This document shows positions 26,506 to 35,777 of a stretch of DNA of 64,000 nucleotides, in pieces; within the stretch, counting starts at the first letter, position 1; the number at the start of each line of letters is the position of its first letter. Where the stretch lies: contig NZ_VDMB01000001.1 of the NCBI RefSeq assembly GCF_006175995.1, positions 291,069 to 355,068 of the forward strand, given 5' to 3'. A model generated the notes under the pieces. That model had not been told where the DNA came from, did not search any database, and worked only from the letters and a program-made list of their open reading frames with translations. The DNA comes from Desulfobotulus mexicanus. Lineage in GTDB: Bacteria; Desulfobacterota; Desulfobacteria; Desulfobacterales; ASO4-4. Position numbers and translations under genes: made by a program.

Positions 26506-26603
26506 AATAAGATAAGAGTTCTGAACATTCTGTCCTGAAATTCTAATGCTGTAATTTTATCGGATGTTTGTGAAACGATGTTTTTATTTGTGACGGAGGA
26601 AGA

Positions 26604-29030
26604 ATGCGGCGGAATTTATTTTTACTGCTGGGGATACTCTGCTTTTTTTCCGGCAGTCCTGTTTTTGCGGATCTCCCTGTCGTGCATATCGCTGTCATAG
26701 AAGATGGCCCTGCCATGCGCTATGGGGGCATTGCGGAGCTGAAGGCCGAGATTCTGGATCTGACAAAAAATGAATTTGACGTCCGTTTCCCCGAGACCCT
26801 GCATTTTTCAGGAAGCTGGGATGTGAAAGAGATAGGAAGGCAGGTGGAAAGGGCCCTGACGAATCCAGTGACGGATATCGTCATTGCCGCAGGCGTTATT
26901 TCTTCACACCTTCTCTGCCACAGGGATAATCTTCAAAAACCTGCCATTGCCTCGCTGGTTATTGATGCAAATCTCCAGAACCTGCCCGAAAGTCAGGGAA
27001 GCTCCGGAGTCAGGAATCTGAATTACATCAAATCATTTCAGAATTTTGACAGGGATATGGAAGCCTTCGGCCGCATGGTGCCCTTTAAGAGGCTTGCCCT
27101 CATTGGTGATGAAACCATTGTGGCTGGCCTGCCTGATCTTGCGGAAAGGACAAAAAGCGCAGGGAAAAAATTTGGGGTGGAGATTGACTTCATTGCTGCG
27201 ACATCCCGGGCTTCTCATGTTCTGGCTTCTCTGCCGGAATCTGTGGATGCGGTATTCATTACTCCTCTTATGAGATTTTCCCATGATGAATTTGCCCTCC
27301 TGATTCAGGGGCTTGAAGAAAAAAAACTGCCTTCCTTTTCCCTCTGGGGCAGGGATGAGGTTGAAAGGGGTATTCTGGCTGGAATGGCGCCTTCGGAGCG
27401 TATTAATCGTCTCTCCAGGCGTATTTCCCTTCATGTACAGCAGATTCTTCTGGGCAGGGATGCGGGAAGTCTTTCCGTTGCCTTTCATCCGGACATGGAT
27501 TTTACGGTTAATATGGAAACAGCCAGACGCATCGGGGTGTATCCGGACTGGGATATTCTGCTGGATGCGGATCTGATCCATGAAGACCCGCATCCCATTG
27601 GCAGGCCCCTTGCCATTAACGGGGCCGTGCAGGCTGCCCTTTCCGCCAATCTGGAAATCAGGCTGGCGGAAAGGGAGGAGGCCATCCGTAAAGCCCTGGC
27701 CCGGAGCCAGCGTTCGCCCTTGCGGCCCCAGGGACTTTTTTCCCTGGAAGGTCGTGTTACGGACAGTAAAAATGCGGCTTCCAGTATGGGGCGTCAGCCC
27801 GAAGAGGAGATCTGGGCTGAAGTGATGCTGCGACAGATTCTATTTTCTGAAAAAAAAAGAAGTGTTGCGGATGTGGCGGACATAGAGCTTAAGACCCAGC
27901 AGGTGATGAGGCGGCAGGTGGAGCTGGATATTGCAGAATCTGCAGCTCTGGCTTTTCTGGATGTGCTCCGGGCAGGGCGTCTGGTGCAGATCCGTAAAGA
28001 TGATCTGGATCTGAGCCGGGCGAACCTGGAACGGGCGGAAAACCGCAGAGAGGTTGGATATGCAGGGCCTTCGGAAGTTTATCGATGGCAGAGCCGTCTG
28101 GCTTCGGCCCGCAAGGCACTTCTGGAAGCCAGATCTTTGCTGCGGCAGGCGGAAACGGGCCTGAACCTTATTTTGAACCGGCCTTTGGATCAGCCTGTGT
28201 TTCTTTCGGATACCAGGCTTTCTGATCCCCTTTTCTTTGTGAGTGATCCCCGTATCCGCTGGTTTTCGGAGAATCCGGGTCGTATGGGAGTTTTCCATGA
28301 TTTTGTGGTGGCAGAGGCCAGGGATCAGGCACCGGAGCTGGAGCGTGTGGAGCTGGCCATGGAAGCGGCCCGAAGGGGCATTCTTGCGGCCAGAAGATCA
28401 TGGTATCTGCCGGATCTTCTGGCTGAAGGCGGGATGCGTCAGCGTCTGCTTTCCCAAGGTAAGGGCAGTGGTGCCGCAGAAATCGAACTTATGCCGGGGG
28501 TGCCGCCCATCAGGCTGCCGGAAAGCGAGGATTTCGGATGGCAGGTGGGGATAAAGGCTTCTTATCCCCTTATAACCGGCGGGGCCAGACCTGCTGCCCT
28601 GGATGAGGGGCTTGAAAGACTGGAATCTCTTCGTACCCGGAGATTACAGATAGCCGAAGGGCTGGAGGCAAGGATGAGAGTGTCCCTGCACAGGACAACG
28701 GCATCCTGGCCGGGAATTCGTCTTTCTGCGGATGCTGCTGCGGCTGCCTCAAAGAATCTGGAGCTGGTTACTGATGCTTATGAAAGGGGCCTTGTTTCCG
28801 CCATGGAACTTCTGGATGCCCAGCATGCAAGTCTTGTGGCAGAGCAGATGTCTGCCACCAGTGTCTATGATTTTCTAAAGGATCTGATGGCAGTGCAGCG
28901 GCTTCTGGGCAATGTGGATTTCTCTGCAACTCTGGAGGCAAGAGATGCCATGTTTGAGCGCCTGAAAAGGCATTTTGAGGATTCGGGGATGGATCTGCCT
29001 TTGGTTTCTGCGGGAGGGGGAGAGGAATGA
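26604..29030 (+). CDS. TolC-family outer-membrane efflux protein with N-terminal periplasmic-binding-like domain
   Basis: An 808-residue protein, nearly twice the usual TolC length. A signal peptide (1-22, ending PVFA) is followed by about 310 residues resembling an ABC-type substrate-binding fold: strand-helix repeats such as VVHIAVIEDGPAMRYGG, DIVIAAGVISS, RLALIGDETIV and AVFITPLMRFS. From about 375 to 790 the protein is TolC-like, with long heptad-rich helices and repeated outer-membrane-factor motifs (RADLDLSRANLERAENRREVG-type; visible as LSRANLERAENRREVGYAG, and AYERGLVSAMELLDAQ). GGAGGA precedes the ATG. It overlaps the adaptor gene by 4 bp, so it is the outer-membrane channel of this tripartite pump. 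The added domain is unusual and may bind substrate or signal in the periplasm. Confidence 0.83.
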   Translation: MRRNLFLLLGILCFFSGSPVFADLPVVHIAVIEDGPAMRYGGIAELKAEILDLTKNEFDVRFPETLHFSGSWDVKEIGRQVERALTNPVTDIVIAAGVISSHLLCHRDNLQKPAIASLVIDANLQNLPESQGSSGVRNLNYIKSFQNFDRDMEAFGRMVPFKRLALIGDETIVAGLPDLAERTKSAGKKFGVEIDFIAATSRASHVLASLPESVDAVFITPLMRFSHDEFALLIQGLEEKKLPSFSLWGRDEVERGILAGMAPSERINRLSRRISLHVQQILLGRDAGSLSVAFHPDMDFTVNMETARRIGVYPDWDILLDADLIHEDPHPIGRPLAINGAVQAALSANLEIRLAEREEAIRKALARSQRSPLRPQGLFSLEGRVTDSKNAASSMGRQPEEEIWAEVMLRQILFSEKKRSVADVADIELKTQQVMRRQVELDIAESAALAFLDVLRAGRLVQIRKDDLDLSRANLERAENRREVGYAGPSEVYRWQSRLASARKALLEARSLLRQAETGLNLILNRPLDQPVFLSDTRLSDPLFFVSDPRIRWFSENPGRMGVFHDFVVAEARDQAPELERVELAMEAARRGILAARRSWYLPDLLAEGGMRQRLLSQGKGSGAAEIELMPGVPPIRLPESEDFGWQVGIKASYPLITGGARPAALDEGLERLESLRTRRLQIAEGLEARMRVSLHRTTASWPGIRLSADAAAAASKNLELVTDAYERGLVSAMELLDAQHASLVAEQMSATSVYDFLKDLMAVQRLLGNVDFSATLEARDAMFERLKRHFEDSGMDLPLVSAGGGEE

Positions 29031-30136
29031 ATAAAAAATCACCTTTGATACTGGGATGCGTTTTTTTGATACTGCTGGTTTTTGCAGGCTGCAGGGAAGC
29101 TCCCCATGAAGTGCAGGAACCCGAACTGAGGCCCGTTCGTTATATTGAGGTGCAGGCCGATGAAGGGCTTCGGATAAGGACATTTACAGGTCTTGCCCGT
29201 GCGGGTATGGCATCCCGCATGAGTTTCCGTGTACCCGGAACCCTGCAGAAACTCCATGTGCGGGTAGGAGACGTGTTGGAAAAGGGACAGCTTATTGCCG
29301 AGCTGGATGCCACGGATTTTCAGCTGAAACTCCAGGAAGCCGAGGCTGCCCTCAGCCGGGCCCAGGCCCAGGCAAGGAATGCCGAAGCCATTTATGGCAG
29401 AGTGCAGGCCCTTTATGAGCGGCGTAATGCTTCCCGCAGTGAGTTGGATGCGGCAAGAACGGGTGCGGAGTCAGCGGAAGCAGCGGTACGTTCCATTGAG
29501 AACCAGCTGGCTCTGGCCAGACGCCAGCTTACCTATGCCAGGCTGGAAGCACCGGATCGTTGTGCCGTGGCGGCTGTGCCCGTGGAGAAAAACGAGAATG
29601 TGGGAGCCGGTCAGGCCGTGGCAGTCATTAACTGCGGTAAAGGCGTGGATGTCCGCATCGCAGTGCCTGCCATCCACATTTCCGGTGTGCGTGAGGGTAT
29701 GCCCGTTAAAGTCCGGGTGGATGCCCTTGGCAATGGCGAATATATCGGCATTATAACTGAGGTGGGGGTTTCGTCCATGGGTCTTGAAACCACCTTTCCC
29801 GTGACGGTAAGACTGGAAGATCCTGATGTACGCATTCTTCCCGGCATGGCTGCGGAAGTGGATGTTTCCATGGATGTGAGCAGCAGCAGGGGGCTTGTGG
29901 TTCCCTTCAGAAGTGTTGGCGAGGATGAAAAAGGGCGCTTTGTCTATTCTCTGGAGCTTCTGGAGGACGGGGAGACAGCTATGGTTAAGAGGCAGCCTGT
30001 GGAAATAGCAGGGATGACACCCGATGGGCTTGAGATAGCTCAGGGGCTTCAGATCGGTGATCTTCTGGTGACAGCGGGTATTGCCCATATCCATGATGGG
30101 CTCAGGGTGAAGCTCTGGAAGGAGGAGAGGCCATGA
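29027..30136 (+). CDS. RND efflux periplasmic adaptor lipoprotein (HlyD/AcrA family)
   Basis: A 369-residue membrane-fusion protein. The lipobox LVFAGC ends at C22, so it should be lipid-anchored to the inner membrane. The biotinyl-lipoyl-like half motif (PGTLQKLHVRVGDVLEKGQLIAELD, shown here in part) is near residues 66-90, a helical hairpin rich in Ala, Glu and Arg follows (95-170), and then beta-barrel and membrane-proximal domains. It links the RND pump to the TolC-like protein. It overlaps both neighbouring genes by 4 bp. Confidence 0.92.
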   Translation: MNKKSPLILGCVFLILLVFAGCREAPHEVQEPELRPVRYIEVQADEGLRIRTFTGLARAGMASRMSFRVPGTLQKLHVRVGDVLEKGQLIAELDATDFQLKLQEAEAALSRAQAQARNAEAIYGRVQALYERRNASRSELDAARTGAESAEAAVRSIENQLALARRQLTYARLEAPDRCAVAAVPVEKNENVGAGQAVAVINCGKGVDVRIAVPAIHISGVREGMPVKVRVDALGNGEYIGIITEVGVSSMGLETTFPVTVRLEDPDVRILPGMAAEVDVSMDVSSSRGLVVPFRSVGEDEKGRFVYSLELLEDGETAMVKRQPVEIAGMTPDGLEIAQGLQIGDLLVTAGIAHIHDGLRVKLWKEERP

Positions 30137-33100
30137 ACCTGACCCGCCTTGCCATAGAAAAAAACCGCATATCCCTTGTTTTTCTCTTTGTTATTATTGT
30201 CGGCGGACTCATTGCCTACAGGGATCTTCCCAGGGATTATGATCCGGGTTTTGTGTTGCGGGTTGCAAGGGTGGTGACCTATTTCCCCGGTGCTTCTCCG
30301 GAGAGGGTGGAGCAGCTGGTCACAGACAGGCTTGAAAAGGTGATTCAGGAGATTCCTGAGCTGGATTATGTGAAAAGTCAGTCAAAAACCGGGGTTTCCA
30401 TCATTGATGTGTGGGTGAAGGAGCGGTACCGGAACATGCGGCCCATATGGGATAATTTGCGGCGCAAGGTGGAGCGTGCCGCTCTGGATCTTCCCGAAGG
30501 CGTATATGCTCCCATTGTAAATGATGAATTCTCCGATGTTTTTGGCACTCTCATAGGAATAACAGGTGAAGATTACAGCTACAGGGAACTCAAAGCTGTG
30601 GCGGATGAGGTGCGGGATGCCCTGCTCATGCTGGACGAAGTGGCCAAGGTGGACCTTTACGGTGTTCAGGATGAACGGATTTTTGTGGAGTACAGCAATG
30701 CAAGGCTGGGGGAGATGGGCATATCCCCCTATCAGCTCATGGGTATACTGAAGTCAAGGAACATCATTATTCCCGGAGGAGCCATTGATGTGGAGGGAGA
30801 GCGCATTGCCCTTGAACCTTCCGGAAATTTTGAGTCCCTGGATGAGCTGCGTCAGACCGTGGTGCAGGTACCCGGCCGGGCGGAGATGCTGTTTCTCGCG
30901 GATATGGTGGATATCCGCAGGGGCTACGCCGACCCTCCGTCCAGCATGATGCGGGCCAACGGCATTCCGTCCATAGGTCTTGCCGTATCCATGCGCGAGG
31001 GAGGTAATCTCATTGATCTGGGAGATGCCGTGAGCGGGCTTCTGGAAGGGGTGCGGCTTTATTATCCCTATGGCATTGAGTTTCACCTGGTGAATTTTTC
31101 GCCGGGTGAAGTGCGGGACAAGGTGAGCCTGTTTCAGAAAAATCTTTTTCAGGCGGTTTTGATGGTTTTAGGTATCACCTTTGTTGCCCTTGGCTTGCGC
31201 ACGGGCCTTGTGGTGGCGGCTCTGATCCCCATGACCATGTTCATGGGGCTGATGCTTATGTCTTTTTTCGGCATCGGTATTGATCAGATGAGCCTTGCTT
31301 CTCTGGTGATTTCTCTGGGTATGCTGGTGGATAACGCCATTGTCATGAGTGAGTCCATCAGTGTCCGTATGGAGGAAGGGGAAGCACCTGTAGCTGCGGC
31401 CATTGCTTCTGCCAGAGAACTCACCGTTCCCCTTCTGACCTCTTCGCTGGCAACTGCGGCATCTTTTCTGCCTATATTCCTCGCTAAATCCACCACAGGG
31501 GAATATACAGCTCCCCTTTTCAAGGTGGTTACCCTGATTCTTCTGTCTTCCTGGCTGATTTCCATGACCCTGATTCCCCTGCTGGCGACGAAGGTTCTGA
31601 AGGTGAGAAAAAGCCGGGCCGGGAAAAAGACCTATAACAGCGGTTTTTACCGTATCTATAGAAAGATGCTGGGGCTTTCTTTGAGGCACAGGGGGTTGAG
31701 TCTGGGTCTTGTGTTTATGGTTTTTCTTTCGGTGATGTATACCTTCCGTTATCTTCCCGTGATTTTTTTCCCGCCATCGGACCGGCTTTTTTTCACGGCC
31801 GAGCTGGAGCTTCCCGCAGGCAGCACCATAGAAAGTACCGAGGCCATGGTAAAGGATGTGGAAGCCTTCATGAAAAAGCGCTTTCTTACGGGGCCGGAGC
31901 GCAGCGAAGGTATCCGGAGCTGGGTGACCCATATCGCTCAGGGTGGACCGAGGTATCTGCTTACCCATGTACCTGAACAGGGGGTGCCCCACTATGCTCT
32001 TATGATTATTAATATAACGGACCTTGATCTAATGCCGGGTATCAAGGCCGAGATGGAAGCCTATGTGGAAAAAAGATATCTCGATGCAAAAATTGAATTG
32101 AAAAGAATCCAGAATGGCCCGCCTGTGCAGGATCCTGTGCAGATAAGGATTTCCGGAAGGGATACGGAAAAGCTTTTTGCCATTGCCGAAGAGGTGAAGC
32201 AGCGTCTTGCCGGGGAAGCGGGGGTGCGGCAGATTTCCGATGACTGGGGGCGAAGAATAAAAAAACTTGTGGTCCGTGTCAACCAGCCCAGAGCCCGCAT
32301 GGCCGGGGTTTCCAGTCAGGATATAGCCATAAGTCTTCAGACCGGCCTTTCCGGTTTTACCCTCACGGAATTCAGGGAGGATGATAAGCTGATTCCGGTT
32401 TCCCTGCGAAGTGTGGCCGCAGACAGAAAGGATATAGGCAAGCTGGAGAACATCCATGTTTATGCCCAGGCCACGGGGCGTTCCGTTCCCCTGAGTCAGG
32501 TGGCAGATATTGAGATCGTCTGGCAGCCTTCGGAGGTGTTGCGCAGGGACAGGCTGCGTACGGTGACAGTCAGTTCCGGTCTTATGCCGGGATATACGGC
32601 GGAAGAGATCATCCGCAGCATGCAGCCCTGGCTGGATCAGGAAATGCTTTCCTGGGGTATGGGATTCCGCTATGCCTTTGGAGGTGAAAGGGAAAAGTCC
32701 ACCCAGGCCAATGCTGCCATCATGGAGCAGATTCCCGTGGGAGGTTTTATTATTCTGATGCTGCTAATGCTGCAGTTCAATTCTTTCCGTAAAACCCTCA
32801 TCATCATGACCACAATCCCTCTGGGTCTTATCGGTGTTGTGGCAGGACTTCATATCACAGGTCTGTATTTTGGCTTTATGACTCTGCTGGGGATTATTTC
32901 TCTTTCGGGTATTGTGGTGAACAATGCCATTGTGCTTTTGGATCGTATCCGCATTGAAATGGAGGAAATGAAACGGACGCCCCAGGAGGCCATAGTGGAG
33001 GCGGGGTGCAGGCGTATGCGGCCCATTGTTCTGAGTACAGCCACCACAGCCCTTGGCATGGTTCCCCTGCTCTGGGGGGGAGGCCCTATCTGGGCACCCA

Positions 33101-33201
33101 TGGCCGTGGGGATTATTTTTGGTCTGATTTTTTCAACGGTGCTGACCCTTGGGGTGGTGCCTGTCCTTTATGCCCTGCTTTTTCGTGTGCGTTTTAACTG
33201 A
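30133..33201 (+). CDS. RND-family efflux pump permease (AcrB/HAE-like)
   Basis: A 1022-residue inner-membrane transporter with the twelve-helix RND layout: one N-terminal helix, a large periplasmic loop (about 40-330), six helices, a second loop (about 555-860) and five helices. The proton-relay region reads GMLVDNAIVMSES, keeping the first Asp of the AcrB Asp-Asp pair; the duplicated motif is GIVVNNAIVLLDR. It exports drugs or other small molecules by proton antiport. Specificity is unknown. It ends the three-gene operon and is followed by a strong terminator. Confidence 0.93.
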   Translation: MNLTRLAIEKNRISLVFLFVIIVGGLIAYRDLPRDYDPGFVLRVARVVTYFPGASPERVEQLVTDRLEKVIQEIPELDYVKSQSKTGVSIIDVWVKERYRNMRPIWDNLRRKVERAALDLPEGVYAPIVNDEFSDVFGTLIGITGEDYSYRELKAVADEVRDALLMLDEVAKVDLYGVQDERIFVEYSNARLGEMGISPYQLMGILKSRNIIIPGGAIDVEGERIALEPSGNFESLDELRQTVVQVPGRAEMLFLADMVDIRRGYADPPSSMMRANGIPSIGLAVSMREGGNLIDLGDAVSGLLEGVRLYYPYGIEFHLVNFSPGEVRDKVSLFQKNLFQAVLMVLGITFVALGLRTGLVVAALIPMTMFMGLMLMSFFGIGIDQMSLASLVISLGMLVDNAIVMSESISVRMEEGEAPVAAAIASARELTVPLLTSSLATAASFLPIFLAKSTTGEYTAPLFKVVTLILLSSWLISMTLIPLLATKVLKVRKSRAGKKTYNSGFYRIYRKMLGLSLRHRGLSLGLVFMVFLSVMYTFRYLPVIFFPPSDRLFFTAELELPAGSTIESTEAMVKDVEAFMKKRFLTGPERSEGIRSWVTHIAQGGPRYLLTHVPEQGVPHYALMIINITDLDLMPGIKAEMEAYVEKRYLDAKIELKRIQNGPPVQDPVQIRISGRDTEKLFAIAEEVKQRLAGEAGVRQISDDWGRRIKKLVVRVNQPRARMAGVSSQDIAISLQTGLSGFTLTEFREDDKLIPVSLRSVAADRKDIGKLENIHVYAQATGRSVPLSQVADIEIVWQPSEVLRRDRLRTVTVSSGLMPGYTAEEIIRSMQPWLDQEMLSWGMGFRYAFGGEREKSTQANAAIMEQIPVGGFIILMLLMLQFNSFRKTLIIMTTIPLGLIGVVAGLHITGLYFGFMTLLGIISLSGIVVNNAIVLLDRIRIEMEEMKRTPQEAIVEAGCRRMRPIVLSTATTALGMVPLLWGGGPIWAPMAVGIIFGLIFSTVLTLGVVPVLYALLFRVRFN

Positions 33202-33245
33202 GCAGGGGCAGGCGTGAAGGCCTGCCCCTGCAATTTTGTGTTTTG
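33202..33245 (+). terminator. Intrinsic terminator of the RND operon
   Basis: A perfect 12-bp stem GCAGGGGCAGGC / GCCTGCCCCTGC with a 6-nt loop, followed by a T-rich tract, directly after the permease stop codon. Confidence 0.85.
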
Positions 33246-33380
33246 TAACTTCTGAGCAGCTTAAATTTAGTTCTTTTAATTCAGAAGTTTAAAAAATGAC
33301 CAGTAGCCCATCACGGATCGAAATGAGTTTGAATCCGGCATAAGTTACTTTATGACAAGATGCCGTAGCAGGACCTGCGT
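33246..33380. other. Unexplained intergenic segment
   Basis: AT-rich, no open frame with coding character. It opens with an inverted repeat (acttctga at 33248 and tcagaagt near 33283) whose first bases, gtaacttctgagcag, faintly resemble the terminal repeat of the dispersed element. Possibly a decayed element end. Nothing else is recognised. Confidence 0.4.
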
Positions 33381-33794
33381 TGCTGTTCAGCACATTTTAT
33401 TTAGATGTATCAATGATGTAGCTTCAGCAGCTTCGTGCTCGATGCAAGGCACCTTGGCTGTTTGCAAGTGACATTGCAATCGTTTCGGATCAGAGATTCG
33501 TCCGGCACTCAAGCCATAAATTCAAAGCCAATCATTTAGAACAATAAAACTTTATTGAGCTTGAGTGCCGGAGTGCTAATAAGAAGCGGCAAACTGTCTG
33601 AGCCGCCCCAAAGGCATCGTGCTTAAGCTTGCCATGGTAATCAAAAAGCTTATCCTGCCTGTGGCGGCGAGTTTTTGCCGCTTCCGCAGAGGGAAGAAGC
33701 TCCCGAATAAGATTGCGTCACGGGCAAATAGCCTTGGTGCCTGTGCATTTGTCTGGCAGGTATGATACCTGGAAAATAGTGCTGAACAGTAACT
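33381..33794 (-). repeat. Dispersed palindromic element, copy 5 (reverse, with nested insert)
   Basis: Full copy between convergent genes. The ends are tgctgttcagcac and gtgctgaacagtaac. It carries one nested 70-bp inverted-repeat insert at the same internal position as copies 3 and 7. Confidence 0.93.
33502..33571. repeat. Nested 70-bp inverted-repeat insert C
   Basis: The ends are ccggcactcaagcc and gcttgagtgccgg, followed by agtgctaataag. The interior is the most AT-rich of the four and only distantly similar to inserts B and D. Confidence 0.88.
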
Positions 33795-33807
33795 ATTTTT
33801 TGCCGTA

Positions 33808-35157
33808 TCAGGCATCCTTTTTATTGGAGCGCTTCCAGATTTTCTGGGCTTCGGCTTTTTTGATCAGCTCATCCCGGAAGTCGGGGTGGGCAATGTTCAC
33901 CATCATTTCGGCGCGCTCCCATGTTGAGCGGGCCCGGACCTCGGCTACACCATACTCTGTAACAATGGTATCCACCTGCTGGCGGGGAATGGTGGTGATG
34001 GAGCAGGGATCAAAGTGGGGCACAATGCGGGAGATGCGCTGGCCTTCCTTGTTGGTGGCGGTGGAAGCCAGACAGATAAGGCTTTTGCCACCTTTGGACC
34101 ACTGGGCACCCATGACAAAGTCCCACATACCGCCGTTGCCGGAAATCTGGTGAATGTCCGCACTTTCCGCATTTACCTGACTGTAGAGATCCACTTCCAC
34201 TGCATTGTTGATGGAAATGAAGTTGTCGATCTGGGCAATGCGGCGGGGGTCATTGGTGTACTGGGCCGGGTAGGAAGCCACCGCAGGGTTGTTATGGATG
34301 AAATCATAAAGACGCTTAGGCCCAAGGGCAAAGGTATAGGGCACCCTGCACTTGTCAAAGGGCTTGTGAATTCCCGTCATGCGTCCGGATTCAATCATGT
34401 CCACATAGGCCTCGGACAGCATTTCCGTATGGCCCCCAAGGTTTTTCAGGTCCGATGCGGCTATCATTTTCCCCACGGCATCGGGCATTCCGCCAATTCC
34501 CAGCTGAATGCAGCAGCCATCATGGATGAAACCCATGACATTGGCGGCAATCTGCCGGTCCACCTCTGATGGCTCTGCTGCAGGAGCCTCAAAAACGGGC
34601 ATGTCTTCCTTCACTTCCACTATATAATCCACCTGAGAGATATGGATGGATTCTTCCGCACCTCCCAGGGCTATGGGAAGGTTGGGGTTTATTTCCAGTA
34701 TGACCTTTTCGCAGTGCTGGGCATTGGCAAGGCTTGCGGAGTTGGTTATGGAAAAATTGAAGTATCCGTGTTTATCCATGGGGCAGACCTGACCGATGAA
34801 AACATGGTGTTGGCTTGCAATCCCTTCCCTCAGCCATTTCCCAGCCTCATGGTACATAATGGGTACATAATAGCAGAGGTTGAAATCCCGCTGGATGATG
34901 CGGCTGATTTTGCTGAAGTGCATGTCGTGGTAATGGAAGCTCTGGGGATGCTTGACCACTTCCGGAACAGGAAGCACAGTTATGGCCGCATATACTTCCA
35001 CATCCTGCAGCTCTCCATTGCGGGCAGCCAGGGCCGCATCGCAGGCAATGGGCTTGGTGGTCATGAAACTGTAGTCCACCCGGTCTCCGGAGCGTATGCA
35101 TTTAACGGCTTCTTCCGCAGAAACAAGTTTCTGCTGATACTCTTTCTGGTGGTTCAT
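33808..35157 (-). CDS. Acetyl-CoA hydrolase/transferase family protein (4-hydroxybutyrate-type CoA-transferase)
   Basis: A 449-residue family member that moves CoA between acyl-CoA and a carboxylate such as acetate. Visible blocks are RSGDRVDYSFMTTKP near the N-terminus, QLGIGGMPDAVGK in the middle, SGNGGMWDFVMGAQ and the VTEYGVAEVRARS segment that carries a family Glu. An ATG at 35172 is possible, but AAAGGGAAA sits six bases before the ATG at 35157, which I prefer. A minus-strand promoter lies about 190 bp upstream. It is divergent from a second, larger member of the same superfamily; probable roles are acetate handling or beta-oxidation-like metabolism. Confidence 0.88.
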   Translation of the reverse strand: MNHQKEYQQKLVSAEEAVKCIRSGDRVDYSFMTTKPIACDAALAARNGELQDVEVYAAITVLPVPEVVKHPQSFHYHDMHFSKISRIIQRDFNLCYYVPIMYHEAGKWLREGIASQHHVFIGQVCPMDKHGYFNFSITNSASLANAQHCEKVILEINPNLPIALGGAEESIHISQVDYIVEVKEDMPVFEAPAAEPSEVDRQIAANVMGFIHDGCCIQLGIGGMPDAVGKMIAASDLKNLGGHTEMLSEAYVDMIESGRMTGIHKPFDKCRVPYTFALGPKRLYDFIHNNPAVASYPAQYTNDPRRIAQIDNFISINNAVEVDLYSQVNAESADIHQISGNGGMWDFVMGAQWSKGGKSLICLASTATNKEGQRISRIVPHFDPCSITTIPRQQVDTIVTEYGVAEVRARSTWERAEMMVNIAHPDFRDELIKKAEAQKIWKRSNKKDA

Positions 35158-35342
35158 TACTTTCCCTTTCATTTAAATTTTTTGATTTTTGCGTTAATTA
35201 CTTCTGTTTTTTTTGATATAATGAGATATTTGTTCTCTCATTTCAATATCTTCTAGGTTTAGTTGAGGATTCTTTGTGTAAACACGGTTATCAGATGCAA
35301 ACAATTGAAAATATAGTTTATTTTGCATAATAGCTTGCGCGT

Positions 35343-35370
35343 CATATAAATTCTTTTTTGTTTCTGTCAA
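35343..35370 (-). promoter_or_regulatory. Sigma70-type promoter for the 449-residue CoA-transferase gene
   Basis: Read on the minus strand: TTGACA, 16-nt spacer, TATATG. The expected transcript start is near 35335, giving a leader of about 180 nt. Confidence 0.6.
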
Positions 35371-35630
35371 GTATAAACTGAGTTCTTTGTGGTGGGCGCT
35401 GAATTGATATTATGCCCTGTTGAGGGCTGCTTGCGTCCTTTAATTTTGAAAACACTCTTTTTTTTGTTGTTTTTCTTTTAAAAAAGCCTTTTTTTATTTT
35501 GTATCCCAAGGAAGGTCTATGCTTCTTTCAAGGGTAAAAATTAATAAAGAAGCCTGAATGACAGGTGGTGTGATGCTGTAGTGGCTGTGTTGCCATGGAA
35601 AAGGGTAGTGTTAATGCATGATGGGAAATG

Positions 35631-35659
35631 TTGACTTTTGCTGCGTCTATGCATATAAG
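35631..35659 (+). promoter_or_regulatory. Sigma70-type promoter for the 729-residue acetyl-CoA hydrolase gene
   Basis: TTGACT, a 17-nt spacer and TATAAG. The expected transcript start is near 35666, about 110 nt before the start codon. Confidence 0.65.
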
Positions 35660-35777
35660 ATACTTTCAATTTTTAAAGTGAATAATGTTTACGGTGTGAG
35701 AGTGGTCGGTCTTGCTTAGTGTGCAAAGGGAAAATATTTAACACCTTAACAACCTAAAAAGAGCTGCGGGGGGAAGT

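Larger units (their letters stand above)
35158..35777. other. Divergent AT-rich regulatory region
   Basis: 620 bp without a gene, markedly AT-rich, between two divergent CoA-transferase/hydrolase genes. It contains one good sigma70-type promoter in each direction and leaders of roughly 120 to 180 nt on either side. No palindrome strong enough to name as an operator was found, and no repeat element is present. Confidence 0.6.
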
